The notes beneath the pieces are model-generated. The model was not told the origin of the DNA. It did not search any database and saw only the letters and a list, made by a program, of their open reading frames with translations. From NCBI GenBank assembly GCA_964593155.1, contig CAZQHE010000067.1, positions 1-21,737 of the forward strand: 21,737 nt of DNA, written 5' to 3'. This document shows positions 1-9,600 of the stretch, in pieces (positions within the stretch are counted from its first letter, which is position 1; the number at the start of each line of letters is the position of its first letter). The stretch comes from JAJRXK01 sp964593155. Its GTDB lineage: Bacteria; Krumholzibacteriota; Krumholzibacteriia; JAJRXK01. The translations under genes were made by a program, and so were the position numbers.

Positions 1-1324
1 CCCCCTGACCCTCCTGATCCTGCTGTCCAGTCCCGTCGCCGCCCAGACACCGGCGGCCGAGGGCGCGATCCCCTACGACGCCTTCGAGACGCCCGACGTC
101 TGCGCCGAGTGCCACGTCCGCTTCACGGTGCAGCACGAACAAGCGCTCATGAGCCAGTGCTTCACCCACCACTGGGACGAGATCGAGTACTTCGCGCTGG
201 CCCAACCGCACAGCCAGAAGCTGGAGAAGGTGGCCGGCATCGAGGCCGGCTGCAACAACTGCCACGCGCCGTTGGCCTTCCTGGCCGGCGACATCCCGCC
301 CGAGCGCCCGTCCGCCGGGACGCGCGCCAACGAGGGCACCAGCTGCGACCTGTGCCACTCGATCGTCGGCTTCGACGGCGACGAACCCTTCAACGGCAAC
401 TTCGTCGTGAAGCCGGGCGAGGCGAAGCAGGGAACGCGCGGTGCGGGCGAGAGCTTCTACCACGACATCGAGGTCAACGAGTTCCTCGGCACCGCGGAGT
501 TCTGCGGCACCTGCCACAACGAGAAGGATCCCTACGGCGTGTGGGTCAAGTCCACCCACTTCGAGTGGCGCGACGGTCCGTGGGCCGAGCGCGGCGTGCT
601 CTGCCAGGACTGCCACATGCCTCCGGCGGAGACCGAACTCGCCAGCGGCGGCGAGGTGTATCCCGACGCCCGCCAGCATCTGTTCCACGGCGCGCACACC
701 GACAGCAAGCTGGCCGGCGCCGTCGACGTGCTCCTCTACTGCGACGACGAGGAGATCGAGGCCGGCGACCGGATCGTGATCGACGCCATGGTGATGAACG
801 CCAAGGCCGGACACATGATCCCCTCGGGCTCGGTCGAGGAGCGCGTCGTGCATCTGCACGTGGAGGCCGTCGACAGCGAGGGCACGGTGCACCACCTCCC
901 GGTCGACCGGAAGGGCTTCGAGGGCGAGGACTGGACGATTGCCTCGAGCACCGAACTGGCCTACCAGGACATCGGCGACATCCAGGGACTGGACGACTTC
1001 GAGGGGCTGCTGCGCGACGGCGACGTCCCCGAGGGCGACCGTATCTACCGCATGCCCTACCTCGACCCGGAGGGACGCATGACCATCGCCCAGTGGCACA
1101 CGGCCAGCCTCGGTCCCGACTACCGCCTGCCACCACTGGAGGCCGTGCCCGAGAGCTTCACGTGGACCCTGCCGGACGACCTTCCCTCGGGCCCGCTGAC
1201 GATCCGCGCCGAGGTGATCTACCAGCGGCTGGTGTCGAGCGTGGCGAAGTTCCTCGAAGTGCCCCCCGACTCGTACGAGCGCGAGGAGATGGGCATGCAG
1301 ACCCTGGAGCTGGCCGTGCAGTAG
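1..1324 (+). CDS. Secreted multiheme c-type cytochrome (five CxxCH), 5' end missing
   Basis: The reading frame is open from base 2 and ends at TAG 1322-1324. The first visible residues, PLTLLILLSSPVAAQ, look like the hydrophobic core and cleavage region of a signal peptide, so only a few N-terminal codons are probably missing. Five heme-attachment motifs are visible: CAECH (101-115), CNNCH (251-265), CDLCH (344-358), CGTCH (503-517) and CQDCH (602-616). The last is followed by MPPAE, and the stretch before it (STHFEW to GVLCQDCHMP) resembles the cytochrome c554-like multiheme family. The remaining roughly 200 residues carry no heme sites and look beta-rich, possibly an Ig-like domain. The expected role is periplasmic or surface electron transfer; the partner is unknown. 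The GTG at 128 is an internal codon, not the start, because the first heme site lies before it. Confidence 0.88.
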   Translation, partial: PLTLLILLSSPVAAQTPAAEGAIPYDAFETPDVCAECHVRFTVQHEQALMSQCFTHHWDEIEYFALAQPHSQKLEKVAGIEAGCNNCHAPLAFLAGDIPPERPSAGTRANEGTSCDLCHSIVGFDGDEPFNGNFVVKPGEAKQGTRGAGESFYHDIEVNEFLGTAEFCGTCHNEKDPYGVWVKSTHFEWRDGPWAERGVLCQDCHMPPAETELASGGEVYPDARQHLFHGAHTDSKLAGAVDVLLYCDDEEIEAGDRIVIDAMVMNAKAGHMIPSGSVEERVVHLHVEAVDSEGTVHHLPVDRKGFEGEDWTIASSTELAYQDIGDIQGLDDFEGLLRDGDVPEGDRIYRMPYLDPEGRMTIAQWHTASLGPDYRLPPLEAVPESFTWTLPDDLPSGPLTIRAEVIYQRLVSSVAKFLEVPPDSYEREEMGMQTLELAVQ

Positions 1325-1390
1325 GCGGTGGTTCCCGCCGACGGGTCGAGCGTCTAGACTCGCCGTCGCCCCGGTCGCTCGCGGCCGGGG
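1324..1390 (+). terminator. Hairpin-rich spacer after the cytochrome gene
   Basis: Two short stem-loops lie between the cytochrome stop and the next gene. GGCGG (1324-1328) pairs with CCGCC (1335-1339) across a 6-nt loop, and CCCCGG (1369-1374) pairs with CCGGGG (1385-1390) across a 10-nt loop. An 8-bp palindrome, GTCTAGAC (1352-1359), sits between them. No T-tract follows, so termination is only a possibility; the second stem could instead lie in the leader of the ankyrin-like gene. Confidence 0.3.
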
Positions 1391-1406
1391 CGCACCTCGA
1401 CCCCCG

Positions 1407-2081
1407 GTGGCCATCGTGGCTTCGATCTTCGTCCATCCCGACGTCGAGAGCGTCCGTCGCCTGCACTCGGGGCTCTACGCCGAGGGCGCAGCGAGCATGC
1501 CGATCCGGACCTGGGTCGAACGGCAGACGCGGGCCCTGCTCGACGCCCACGCGCGGCGCGATCCGGCGTGCACGGTGCAGATCCGTGCCGTGATCCCCGG
1601 AGCGGCGGAGGCGTCGGTGACCCAGATCCTGGCCGCACCGCTCTCGTACCGGCGCGCCCTCCGCGCCGTCGCCATGGACCACGGCTTCGCCGGTCCCGAC
1701 GACGCGTTGGCGTGCCAGCGCACGCAGGACCCCGCCTTCGAACGTGCTCTCGAACGGATCGAACGGGCCGACGTCCACGGTCTCCGTCGCCTCGTGGCCG
1801 AGGTGCCGTCGCTCGTGCACGACCGATCGCGCTTCGGCCACGGTGCCACCCTCCTCCACCACCTCACCGCCAACGGCGTCGAGGTCCGTCGGCAGGTGGT
1901 CCCGAGCAACGCTCCGCGGCTGGCCATGGTCCTGATCGAGGCCGGGGCGGACGCCGGCGCGACCATGCACGCCTACGGGGGCGAATGGACGGTGCGCGAT
2001 CTGCTCGACACCAGCGCGCACCCGGCCACGGCCGGCGTGGTCCGCGACTTCCACCACGTGTTGAACGTCGCGGGGGCGTGA
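1407..2081 (+). CDS. Ankyrin-repeat-like protein
   Basis: A predicted soluble protein of 224 residues with no signal peptide. The C-terminal half has ankyrin-like helices: a segment around ADVHGLRRLVAEVPSLVHDRS, then GATLLHHLTANGV, then APRLAMVLIEAGADAGA followed by a Tyr-Gly-Gly turn. The pattern of a damage/location helix, a GxTLLH turn and an LLxAGA helix is that of bacterial ankyrin proteins. The N-terminal half contains a YRRALRAVAMDHGF segment, similar to the IAREHGF helix often found before such repeats. Ankyrin repeats bind other proteins; the partner cannot be told. The start is taken as GTG 1407, but a second in-frame GTG at 1416 is possible and no strong ribosome site is visible. 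It lies 90 bases upstream of the heme oxygenase gene on the same strand, so cotranscription is possible. Confidence 0.7.
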   Translation: MAIVASIFVHPDVESVRRLHSGLYAEGAASMPIRTWVERQTRALLDAHARRDPACTVQIRAVIPGAAEASVTQILAAPLSYRRALRAVAMDHGFAGPDDALACQRTQDPAFERALERIERADVHGLRRLVAEVPSLVHDRSRFGHGATLLHHLTANGVEVRRQVVPSNAPRLAMVLIEAGADAGATMHAYGGEWTVRDLLDTSAHPATAGVVRDFHHVLNVAGA

Positions 2082-2101
2082 GGCGCGCTTCGCGTTTCGA
2101 C

Positions 2102-2137
2102 TTGACGCGAGTGGGGCCGGGCGTGGATTTTTTCCAC
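2102..2137 (+). promoter_or_regulatory. Candidate promoter/operator upstream of the phytochrome cassette
   Basis: A TTGACG hexamer (2102-2107) resembles a -35 box. About 17 bases later comes GGATTT (2125-2130), a poor -10 match. The same stretch holds a perfect inverted repeat, GTGGA (2123-2127) and TCCAC (2133-2137) around five Ts, 33 bases before the heme oxygenase start. This may be a promoter with an operator, or a weak terminator for the ankyrin-like gene. The run of six Ts is conspicuous in such GC-rich DNA. Confidence 0.3.
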
Positions 2138-2170
2138 TCCCCATGACCTTCGACGCCCCGGACGTCGCCC

Positions 2171-2833
2171 GTGACCGACCTTCACCCGAGCCGCCCCGGA
2201 CTCGCACGCCTGCTGCGCGAAGGCACGCACGACGCCCACCGCGCGGTCGAGGCCCATCCGCACCAACGCATGCTGCTGGCCGATCCCCTCGAGCGCGACT
2301 TCCTGACGTCGTTGCTGCAGGCGATGCGCGCCGTCCACCGGGCCCTGGAGCACGCCCTCGCGCGTGCCGCCGCGACCGACCGGCGGGTGGCCTCGATGCT
2401 CGCGCCGCACCATCGGCGCAGTCGTGGGATCGACGACGACCTCGAGGACCTGGGCTCGACCGGCCCGTCCTGCGATCCACCTCCCTGCGTCGCGCGTTAC
2501 TCCACCGAGCTGGAGCGAGCGGCCGCCGATCCGCCCGCTCTCGTCGGTCACTGGTACGTGTTCGAGGGAGCGACCAACGGCGGCCGGTACCTGGAACCAC
2601 GGATCCGCGCCGCGCTCGGTCCGGGCGCGCCGTCGCGGATCCGCAGCTTCGATCCGTACGGCCCGGAGCAGGTCGCACACTGGCACGCCTTCCGTGACGG
2701 CCTCGCCCGTTTCGACACCGACACCGACATCCGCCAGCGCTGTCTCGACGGCGCGCGCGCCGCCTTCGCCTTCCACCTCGACCTCTTCGACGCCCGGCTG
2801 GCCGACGGCACGGCGTCGCGTCCGCGATCATGA
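2171..2833 (+). CDS. bphO: Biliverdin-forming heme oxygenase of the phytochrome cassette
   Basis: Heme oxygenases open heme to biliverdin, CO and iron. This 220-residue cytosolic protein has the family length. It has the proximal-helix pattern LREGTHDAHRAVE, with His23 the likely heme ligand, and the later signature GHWYVFEGATNGG, matching the GxxYVxEGxxxGG segment of bacterial heme oxygenases. The start is GTG 2171; the next in-frame Met is around residue 34, past the proximal His, so GTG is preferred although no clear ribosome site precedes it. Its TGA overlaps the ATG of the phytochrome gene (ATGA at 2830-2833), which implies translational coupling. The product, biliverdin, is the chromophore the next gene requires, so the assignment rests on both sequence and context. 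Confidence 0.9.
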   Translation: MTDLHPSRPGLARLLREGTHDAHRAVEAHPHQRMLLADPLERDFLTSLLQAMRAVHRALEHALARAAATDRRVASMLAPHHRRSRGIDDDLEDLGSTGPSCDPPPCVARYSTELERAAADPPALVGHWYVFEGATNGGRYLEPRIRAALGPGAPSRIRSFDPYGPEQVAHWHAFRDGLARFDTDTDIRQRCLDGARAAFAFHLDLFDARLADGTASRPRS

Positions 2834-5013
2834 CCGATTCCCGTCCGGAACCCACGCTCACCGACTGCGACCGCGAGCCCATCCACGTGCCCGGTTCGAT
2901 CCAGGCACACGGGTCGTTGCTGGCCCTCGACGACGCGCGCCACGTGGTGGCCTGGTCCGCCGATCTCGACGCGGAGATCGAAGCCGGCGGTACGCGCGCG
3001 ACGCTCGCCGACGTGGTGGGCACCGCGGGCGCGCAGCGGATCGATCCGATCATCGAGCAGCGGCAGAGCCGACCGATCCTGCCCGTCCCGGTACCGGCGA
3101 TCGATCGCAAGGCCCTGGTGCACCGCAACCCCCAGGGCTGGACGATCGTCGAACTCGAACGACTGGAACTGGACTACGAGGATCTGGCGGGAGTCCTCCA
3201 TCGCACGCAGGAATCCACGCAACAGCTCACGGGCATGGACGACACCGAAGAACTCGCCCGTGCCCTGGCCTCGATCGTGCGCGAACTCACCGGCTTCGAC
3301 CGCGTCATGGTCTACCGCTTCGCCGAGGACTGGCACGGCTGGGTGGTGGCCGAGGACCGCGCCGACGAGGTCGACTCGTACCTGGGCGTGCACTTCCCCG
3401 CCAGCGACATCCCGGCACAGGCCCGCGCGCTGTACACGCGCAATCCACTCCGTCTGATCGCCGACGTGGGCGCCGCTCCGATCCCGTTGCGTACGCGCCA
3501 CCCCGCGTTGCAGTCGCACACGCTCGACCTCAGTGACGCCGTGCTGCGCAGCGTGTCGCCGATCCACATCCAGTACCTGGAGAACATGGACGTCGGCGGA
3601 TCGATGTCGATCTCCCTGCTGCGCGGGGGCGAGCTGTGGGGCATGGTCGCCTGCCACCACCGCGGGCCACGGCACGTGTCGTTCGAGGTGCGACAGGCGT
3701 GCGAATTGATCGGCCGTTTCGTGTCGCGACACATCGAGCTACGGGGTGAGCTCGAGCGAAGCCGGGCGCAGGCCCGCACCCGCGAACACGTGCAGAGACT
3801 GGCCGAGGGTCTGGTGCCCGAGGCCGATCTCGGAGCGTCGCTCGTCGACGCGGCCGACGACCTCGCCGCATTGGTCGACGCCGACGGCTTCGCCGTGGTC
3901 GGCGCCGACCGCATCACCCTGCGTGGAATCGACGCGTCGACCGGAGCCTTCGTCGAGTGGGTCCAGCGCTTGCCGTTGCACGAGGCGTCGGGGCCCTGGG
4001 TGCGCGATCCCGACGGGCCGATCCCCCCACCACCGGTCGAACCGGACATGGTCGGCGTCCTGGCCCTGCGGGCCGGCGACGACCCCGCCACGTCCCTGGT
4101 GTGGCTGCGGCGCGAAGAGGTCGAGACCGTGCGCTGGGCCGGCGACCCGAACAAGCCCGTGGTCACCGCGGCCGACGGCACCCGGCGTCTGCACCCGCGT
4201 GAGTCGTTCGCGGCCTGGATCGAGGAACGCCGCGGCCGCGCCCGTCCCTGGCAACCATGGGAACTCGAGGCCGTCGGCGAGCTGGGCGACCTCATCCTCA
4301 GCCCCGCCGTCCGCGCGGCCTTCGCCCTGCGAGCGCAGTCCGAGGAGCTCGAGCGCTTCGCCTTCGTGGCCTCGCACGACCTGCGCGCTCCGTTGCGGGC
4401 CGTCGAGAACATCGCGCAGTGGTTGGTCGAGGACGAAGGCCCCCGTCTCTCGGAAGACGCACGCAGCCACCTCGATCTGCTGACCTCGCGCGTCGGGCGC
4501 ATGGACCGCATGCTCGTCGACCTGCTCGCCTACTCTCGCGCCGGCCGCGAGAAGGTCCCTTCGGAACGGGTCGACCTGGACGAACTCGCCCGCGAGGTGT
4601 TCGAGGGCCTGGCCGTTCCCCCGAACTTCGAGGTCCGGATCGACGCACCCATGCCCGTCGTCGTCGGGCCTCGTGCCCCGCTGCGGCAGATCCTGTGGAA
4701 CCTGATCAGCAACGCGGTCAAGCACCACGACCGCGCGGACGGCACGGTGCAGGCCAGTGCGCACCACGAGAACGGCATGCTCCGGGTCACGGTGGTCGAC
4801 GACGGACCGGGAATTCCGGCCCAACACCGCGACCGCGTGTTCGGAATGTTCACCAAGCTCGAGAGCCGTGACCGTGTGGAGGGATCGGGCATGGGCCTGG
4901 CCCTCGTCCGTCGCTACGCTCGTCACCTCGGTGGCGATGCCACGGTGGCCCCCGGATCGGGACGGGGCACACGCATCGACGTCGATCTCGGGCTGGAGGC
5001 CGCAGATGAGTGA
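2830..5013 (+). CDS. bphP: Bacteriophytochrome sensor histidine kinase (PAS-GAF-PHY-HisKA-HATPase)
   Basis: A 727-residue red/far-red light sensor. The N-terminus has Cys13 just before DREPIHVPGSIQAHG, the place of the biliverdin-binding Cys24 in Deinococcus BphP. The GAF domain carries Asp193-Ile-Pro (PASDIP motif), His246 in SPIHIQY and His276 in CHHRGPR, matching the chromophore-pocket residues Asp207, His260 and His290 of that protein. The PHY tongue has the PRESF motif at 456-460. The kinase half has the phospho-accepting H-box His516 in ASHDLRAPLR, N-box Asn624/Asn628, DDGPGIP from 657 and the G2 box GSGMGL at 685-690. All key residues are present, so it should be an active light-gated kinase. 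The start ATG overlaps the heme oxygenase stop. The stop overlaps the next start by eight bases (5006-5013), so the receiver protein is the probable phosphotransfer partner. Confidence 0.96.
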   Translation: MTDSRPEPTLTDCDREPIHVPGSIQAHGSLLALDDARHVVAWSADLDAEIEAGGTRATLADVVGTAGAQRIDPIIEQRQSRPILPVPVPAIDRKALVHRNPQGWTIVELERLELDYEDLAGVLHRTQESTQQLTGMDDTEELARALASIVRELTGFDRVMVYRFAEDWHGWVVAEDRADEVDSYLGVHFPASDIPAQARALYTRNPLRLIADVGAAPIPLRTRHPALQSHTLDLSDAVLRSVSPIHIQYLENMDVGGSMSISLLRGGELWGMVACHHRGPRHVSFEVRQACELIGRFVSRHIELRGELERSRAQARTREHVQRLAEGLVPEADLGASLVDAADDLAALVDADGFAVVGADRITLRGIDASTGAFVEWVQRLPLHEASGPWVRDPDGPIPPPPVEPDMVGVLALRAGDDPATSLVWLRREEVETVRWAGDPNKPVVTAADGTRRLHPRESFAAWIEERRGRARPWQPWELEAVGELGDLILSPAVRAAFALRAQSEELERFAFVASHDLRAPLRAVENIAQWLVEDEGPRLSEDARSHLDLLTSRVGRMDRMLVDLLAYSRAGREKVPSERVDLDELAREVFEGLAVPPNFEVRIDAPMPVVVGPRAPLRQILWNLISNAVKHHDRADGTVQASAHHENGMLRVTVVDDGPGIPAQHRDRVFGMFTKLESRDRVEGSGMGLALVRRYARHLGGDATVAPGSGRGTRIDVDLGLEAADE

Positions 5014-6462
5014 CGCGAGCCATCTCCTGATCGTCGAGGACGATCTCGTCGACAGTCTGTCGATCCGGCGTGAACTGCGCCGTCACGTACTCGACTGTCA
5101 GATGACCGTGCTGCCCGACGCCGATGCCGCCCTGGAACACCTGAAGACCNNNNNNNNNNCATGGGCGCCGACGAGCTGCTGCGCACCGTGGTGTCCCTCG
5201 ATCTGAATCTGCCCGGGCGATCGGGCTTCTGGTTGCTCGAGCGCATGCAGGAGGACCCGCAGCTGCGCAAGATTCCCGTCGTGGTGATCACCGGCTCGGA
5301 CGAGGAACGCGACCAGCAGCACGCCATGCAGCTCGGCGCGCGCGCGGCCTTTCCGAAGTCGCGCCTGGCCGGGGCGGTCGATGCACTCGCGCTGGCCCTG
5401 GGCCTGCTGCCCGATGCACGGGCCGGCGGCAGTCCCTTCCGACACATCCTCGAGCGGGGACGCGCCCTGGTGGTCGAGGACGACCGCGCCGATGCGATCC
5501 AGATACAACGGCAGATCGAACACGTGGCCGGCCCGGAGTGGATGGTCGACGTGGCCCACGACGGCGACGCGGCGATCGACGCGGTGGCCCGCCGCGACTA
5601 CGAGGTGGTCTTCCTCGACGTGAACCTTCCGCGACGCAGCGGCCCCGCCGTCCTGCGCGAACTCCGCGTGCGCACCGGAGGCGACCTCCCTCCGGTGGTG
5701 GCGGTGACGGGATCGGGGAACGAGACCGTCGTGCGCGAGATGTTCCATCTCGGCGTGACCGACTACTTCACCAAGAGCATGTTCAACACGGCCTCGCTGT
5801 CACGTTTGCTCGGTCTGATCACCGTGCGTCGGCGCCGCGTGACCGAGCAACTCCTCGAGGAGTTCGAACGCGAGCGCGACGACGCGACCGAGGGCACGCC
5901 GGCCCGCGCCCTCACGATGGTTGGCGGCTCGGCGGGTGCGCTGCAGATCGCTACCCGCGCCTTCCATCGCCGACTCGAGCCCGGCGACGGTGCGATCGTG
6001 TACGTGTCCCACGCATCGCGACGCGCCGATTCGTCCCTGCTGCCCGTTCTGCGGAACGCCGACCCTCGCTTCCGGTGGGCGCGTCCCGATGCCTTGGTGG
6101 AATCGGGCGGGCTGTACGTCGCACCTCCGGGATTCGACCTCGGCTTCGCGGGCGAGCGCTTCCGGCTGGTCGTGGCCGACTCCTACCCGGGAACCGTTCC
6201 GTCCCTCGACGTGGCCTACCGCCTCGCGGCCGAGACCTACGGCAACCGCCTGACCATCGTGGTGCTCGCCGGTCTCAACGACGACGGGGCCGCGGGCGCG
6301 GTGCGTGCGACCGAAGCCGGCGGACAGGTGCTCGTGGTGGATCCGCGCGAGCTCGGCTCGAGCGGTGAGATGGGACGCTCCGTCATCGGCGCGGTTCCCG
6401 CTGCTCGCGTGATCGGCGTGGCCGATCTCGAGGAGGCCCTGGAGACGTCGATGCGACGCTGA
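5006..6462 (+). CDS. Response regulator REC-REC-CheB methylesterase, interrupted by an assembly gap
   Basis: The gene begins at ATG 5006 inside the end of bphP: MSDASHLLIVEDDLVDS, a receiver start with its acidic pair. It runs 48 codons to the Ns at 5150 and resumes in a different frame after 5160. The resumed part completes REC1, with LDLNLPGRSG (phospho-Asp at 5200-5202, Lys at 5356-5358), and resembles Rcp1-type phytochrome partners. REC2 follows, with LVVEDD near 5467, phospho-Asp 5617-5619 and Lys 5773-5775. An Arg/Glu-rich linker leads to a CheB methylesterase domain with Ser in GGSAGA (5929-5931), His in VSHAS (6010-6012) and Asp in NDDGAAG (6283-6285). CheB enzymes demethylate or deamidate chemoreceptor glutamates. 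Phosphorylation by BphP is inferred from gene coupling. The frame change is attributed to a misjudged gap length. Confidence 0.88.
5150..5159. other. Assembly gap (10 Ns) inside the response regulator gene
   Basis: Ten unknown bases separate two parts of one receiver domain. The upstream frame ends on a codon boundary at 5149, and the downstream frame has base 5160 as a third codon position. The true gap must therefore be 2 modulo 3 (for example 8 or 11 bases) to keep the frame. Eight bases would add three residues and give a receiver spacing like that of Rcp1-type proteins. Confidence 0.95.
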
Positions 6463-6679
6463 GGATTGGTGCCGACGCCTCATTCCCGCGCGTGACGTCT
6501 CGTGCCAGAGTGGGTCGGAGGTTCGTGCCACGGACCTTCCGGTTCGTCGAGTCGTGCGTCGCGAGCCACGCCCTCGGCGATCGCCGCACCTTCGCCGCCG
6601 TCGCGCTGCACGCTCCCACCGCGCGGAGGTCCGCCCTCGCCCTCCCGACCACGATCGGCGGTAGTCGAGGAGAGCGGAC

Positions 6680-9600
6680 ATGCGCCCGATCCACGTTCCG
6701 GCCGTCCTGGGCGTCGCCCTGATCGCGAGCGTCGTGGTCCTCGCGACTGGGTGGACGACGTCCGCCCGGGCGGGCTGGGAGTACGAAAACCAAGCGGAAT
6801 TCTTCGTCGCCGAGAACCACTTCGATCACCTCGCCGTCGCTCCCGACGGCTTCGGCGGCATGCTCGTCGCCACCATCGATCCCGACACGAGTCCGCCGCG
6901 GTGCCAGGTGAGCCGTGTGGACCACAATGGCACGGAAGTTTGGGGGGACGAGGGCAGCGAGCTGCTCTGGGACGTGGGTCAACAGGCCCAGCTCGGACCC
7001 CTGGCCGTGGCCCACGACGGAGCCGGCGGTGCCTGGGTGGCCTACCACGCTCAGTACGACGGCTTCTACATGCTCTGGCTCGCGCACATCGATGTCGACG
7101 GCACCTGCGACACGATGAGGGGAGTCGACAATCTCGGTGCGATGACGTCGGGAGAGGTCGCCGAGGTCCGGATGATCCCGGTCGGTCTGCACGACGTGCT
7201 GCTCGTGTGGAAGCAGTTCGGTTCGACGCCCCGGCTGTACGCCGCGCGTGCCGACCTCGACGGTTTCGTATGGCACGACCCGGTGACGAGCGCGGCCGTG
7301 ACCGATCACGTCTTCCGTCTGGTCCCCGACGGTCAGGGCGGCGCGCTCGTCGGCTATCACCTGCCGGGTCCGCCGGGGGAGATCCGTGCCCAGAGGATCC
7401 GGGGTTCCGACGGAACGCTCCTCTGGAACGGCCTGTCGGGCGCTCTGGTCTGGGGAAGTTCGCTCGGGGCCTTCAACGACCTCGTGCGCGACGGCTCCGG
7501 AGGTGCGTTCGTCGTCCGCTCGGACGCCGGCGTGGCCTACGCCCAGCACCTGAACGCCGCGGGATCGCTCGTGTGGGGCTCCGAGCTCACGGTCCACGAC
7601 AGTCAGACCCCGTGGTTCTCCCTGTCGACCGCACCGGAACTGTGCGCCGACGGACAAGGCGGCTTCGTCATGGTCCACGGCATCGAGGACCTGCACGTGC
7701 AGCGTGTGGGCCACGCGGGCAACCTGGTGTGGGGCCCTACCGGCGTGACCGTCGCCGCACCCGTGATGATCGGTGGCCGGCACGACATCGCGCCCGACCG
7801 CACCGGCGGTGCCGTCGTCACCTACGCCACGCTCTACGACATCGACGCGTCGACGCAGTGCCGGCAGGTCGACGCCGCCCGTGTCGACGGCGACGGCACC
7901 GTGGTGTGGAATCGCCTGGTCGGCGGCTGCTCGTGGTCCTGGGGACCGCCGTCGGCGATCCTGCACACCGAACCGCACTCCGCCCACCTCGTCGCGGACG
8001 GATCCGACGGCGCCCTCCTCGCCTGGAAGGAGCACGACGTCGACGAAGGGGACGACCTCCAGATCTGGGGTTACGGGGTCGACGCGGTCGGCGATCTCCC
8101 ACTGCCGCGCGTGACCTCCTTCGTGCCCGACGCCTCCGGGCCGGACGCCGCTTTCCCCTTCACCATCGCGGGTGACTACCTGGACCTGACCCTCGGGTAC
8201 CGGTTGGTCCACGAGAGCGGCATGCCGACGTTGCCCCTGAATCCGGTCGGCCTCCAGTTCCATCGGTGGGCCGTCGGGACGACCGTGCTCACGGATTCCC
8301 CGTACGGCGCCTATCACCTGATCGTCTCGGACGCCGTCGCCGATCGCGACACGCTGCACCATGCGCTGGGGATCGGCGATCCGGTCCCGTGCGCGGTGGA
8401 CACACCCTTCCTGCCCACCTACCGGGCCGTGTCGATGGCCGGTTCGCAGCGGCAAGCGGTGTACGATTCGGAAGGGCGCCTGCACACCCTGTGGATCGAG
8501 TACGACGCCGACCGCGGAGAAGACCAGCTCAAGCTCTGGACCTACGACGGCGCCTGGAACGAGTCCGAGCCGATCGCCACGAGCGTGGAGCCCCTCCGTG
8601 GCCCGACGCTCGCGGTCGACGACGACGGCACGCTCCATGCCTTCGTCACCACCTCCTGGCAGTACGGCATGGACGCCCTGTGGTACCACGCGGTGACCCA
8701 CGAGGGTTCGGTGGTCCGTTCCCACGTCTACCGGCACGACGCGAACCTGCGCGACCCCGTCGCCGCGTGCACCGAGGACGGTCTCGTCCACGTGGTGGTG
8801 GAAGCCGGCACCGATCCGATGTCGCACCTGCTGCACCTGTTCGACGACGGGGATCGCCTCGACGTGATGACCACCGTCACCTCGGGCGACTCGCCCCGCG
8901 ATCCCGACCTCGTGGCGGTGGGCGAGGGCCTCGAGCTGGCCTTCCTCCGCGACGGTTCGGAACCCGGGACCCAGCAGGTCGAACACGCGGGGTACACGTC
9001 GGGAGCGTGGAGCACGCCCGACCCGCTGGCCCTGGGCCTGGAGGTCACATCCCCGTCCGTCGCGTTCGACGGCGAGCAGCGCCTGCTCTACGCCTGGATC
9101 CTCGACAACGAGGTCGAGACCGGCGTTCCGGCCCAGGTGATCACGCAACTCCGTGTCGGCGGTGGTTTCGAACCACCCCGGCCCCGGCCCGGCGCCGCAC
9201 CTCCCCTGTCGGTCACGGTGGCCGGCGCGGAGCCCGGGCGGTTCATGCTGCTGACCAGCGAGAGCACCGGCGGGCCGGTGGTCGAGATCTTCGTGCGCGC
9301 CGGAGACGGCAACGTGTTCTTCCTGCGCGAGCGCCTGAACCAGAACACCGACGTGAGCGAGGCCCGGCTCGCCGTCCACCGCGCCTCGCCGGCCACGGCG
9401 GCCTACTGGCACGACCACGGCGACCCGTCGAGCGACGTCCACGGCTGCCTCTGCGAGCGCGTCGTCACGGCGGCCCCACCACCGTCGCCGGTGCTCGACG
9501 CCCGCCTGCGGGCACGCCCCAACCCCTTCAACGCCCGCGTCGAGTTCGGTTTCGAACTCGCGCGCACGTCGACGGTCCGCCTCGACGTCCACGACCTGCG

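Noticed and set aside
6383..9592. A 1069-codon open frame on the minus strand opposite the propeller-like gene
   Set aside because: It is an antisense shadow of a GC-rich gene. The plus-strand protein has a signal peptide, ribosome site, repeats and a known C-terminal domain, while the antisense product is a low-complexity Arg/Gly/Val-rich string without family features.
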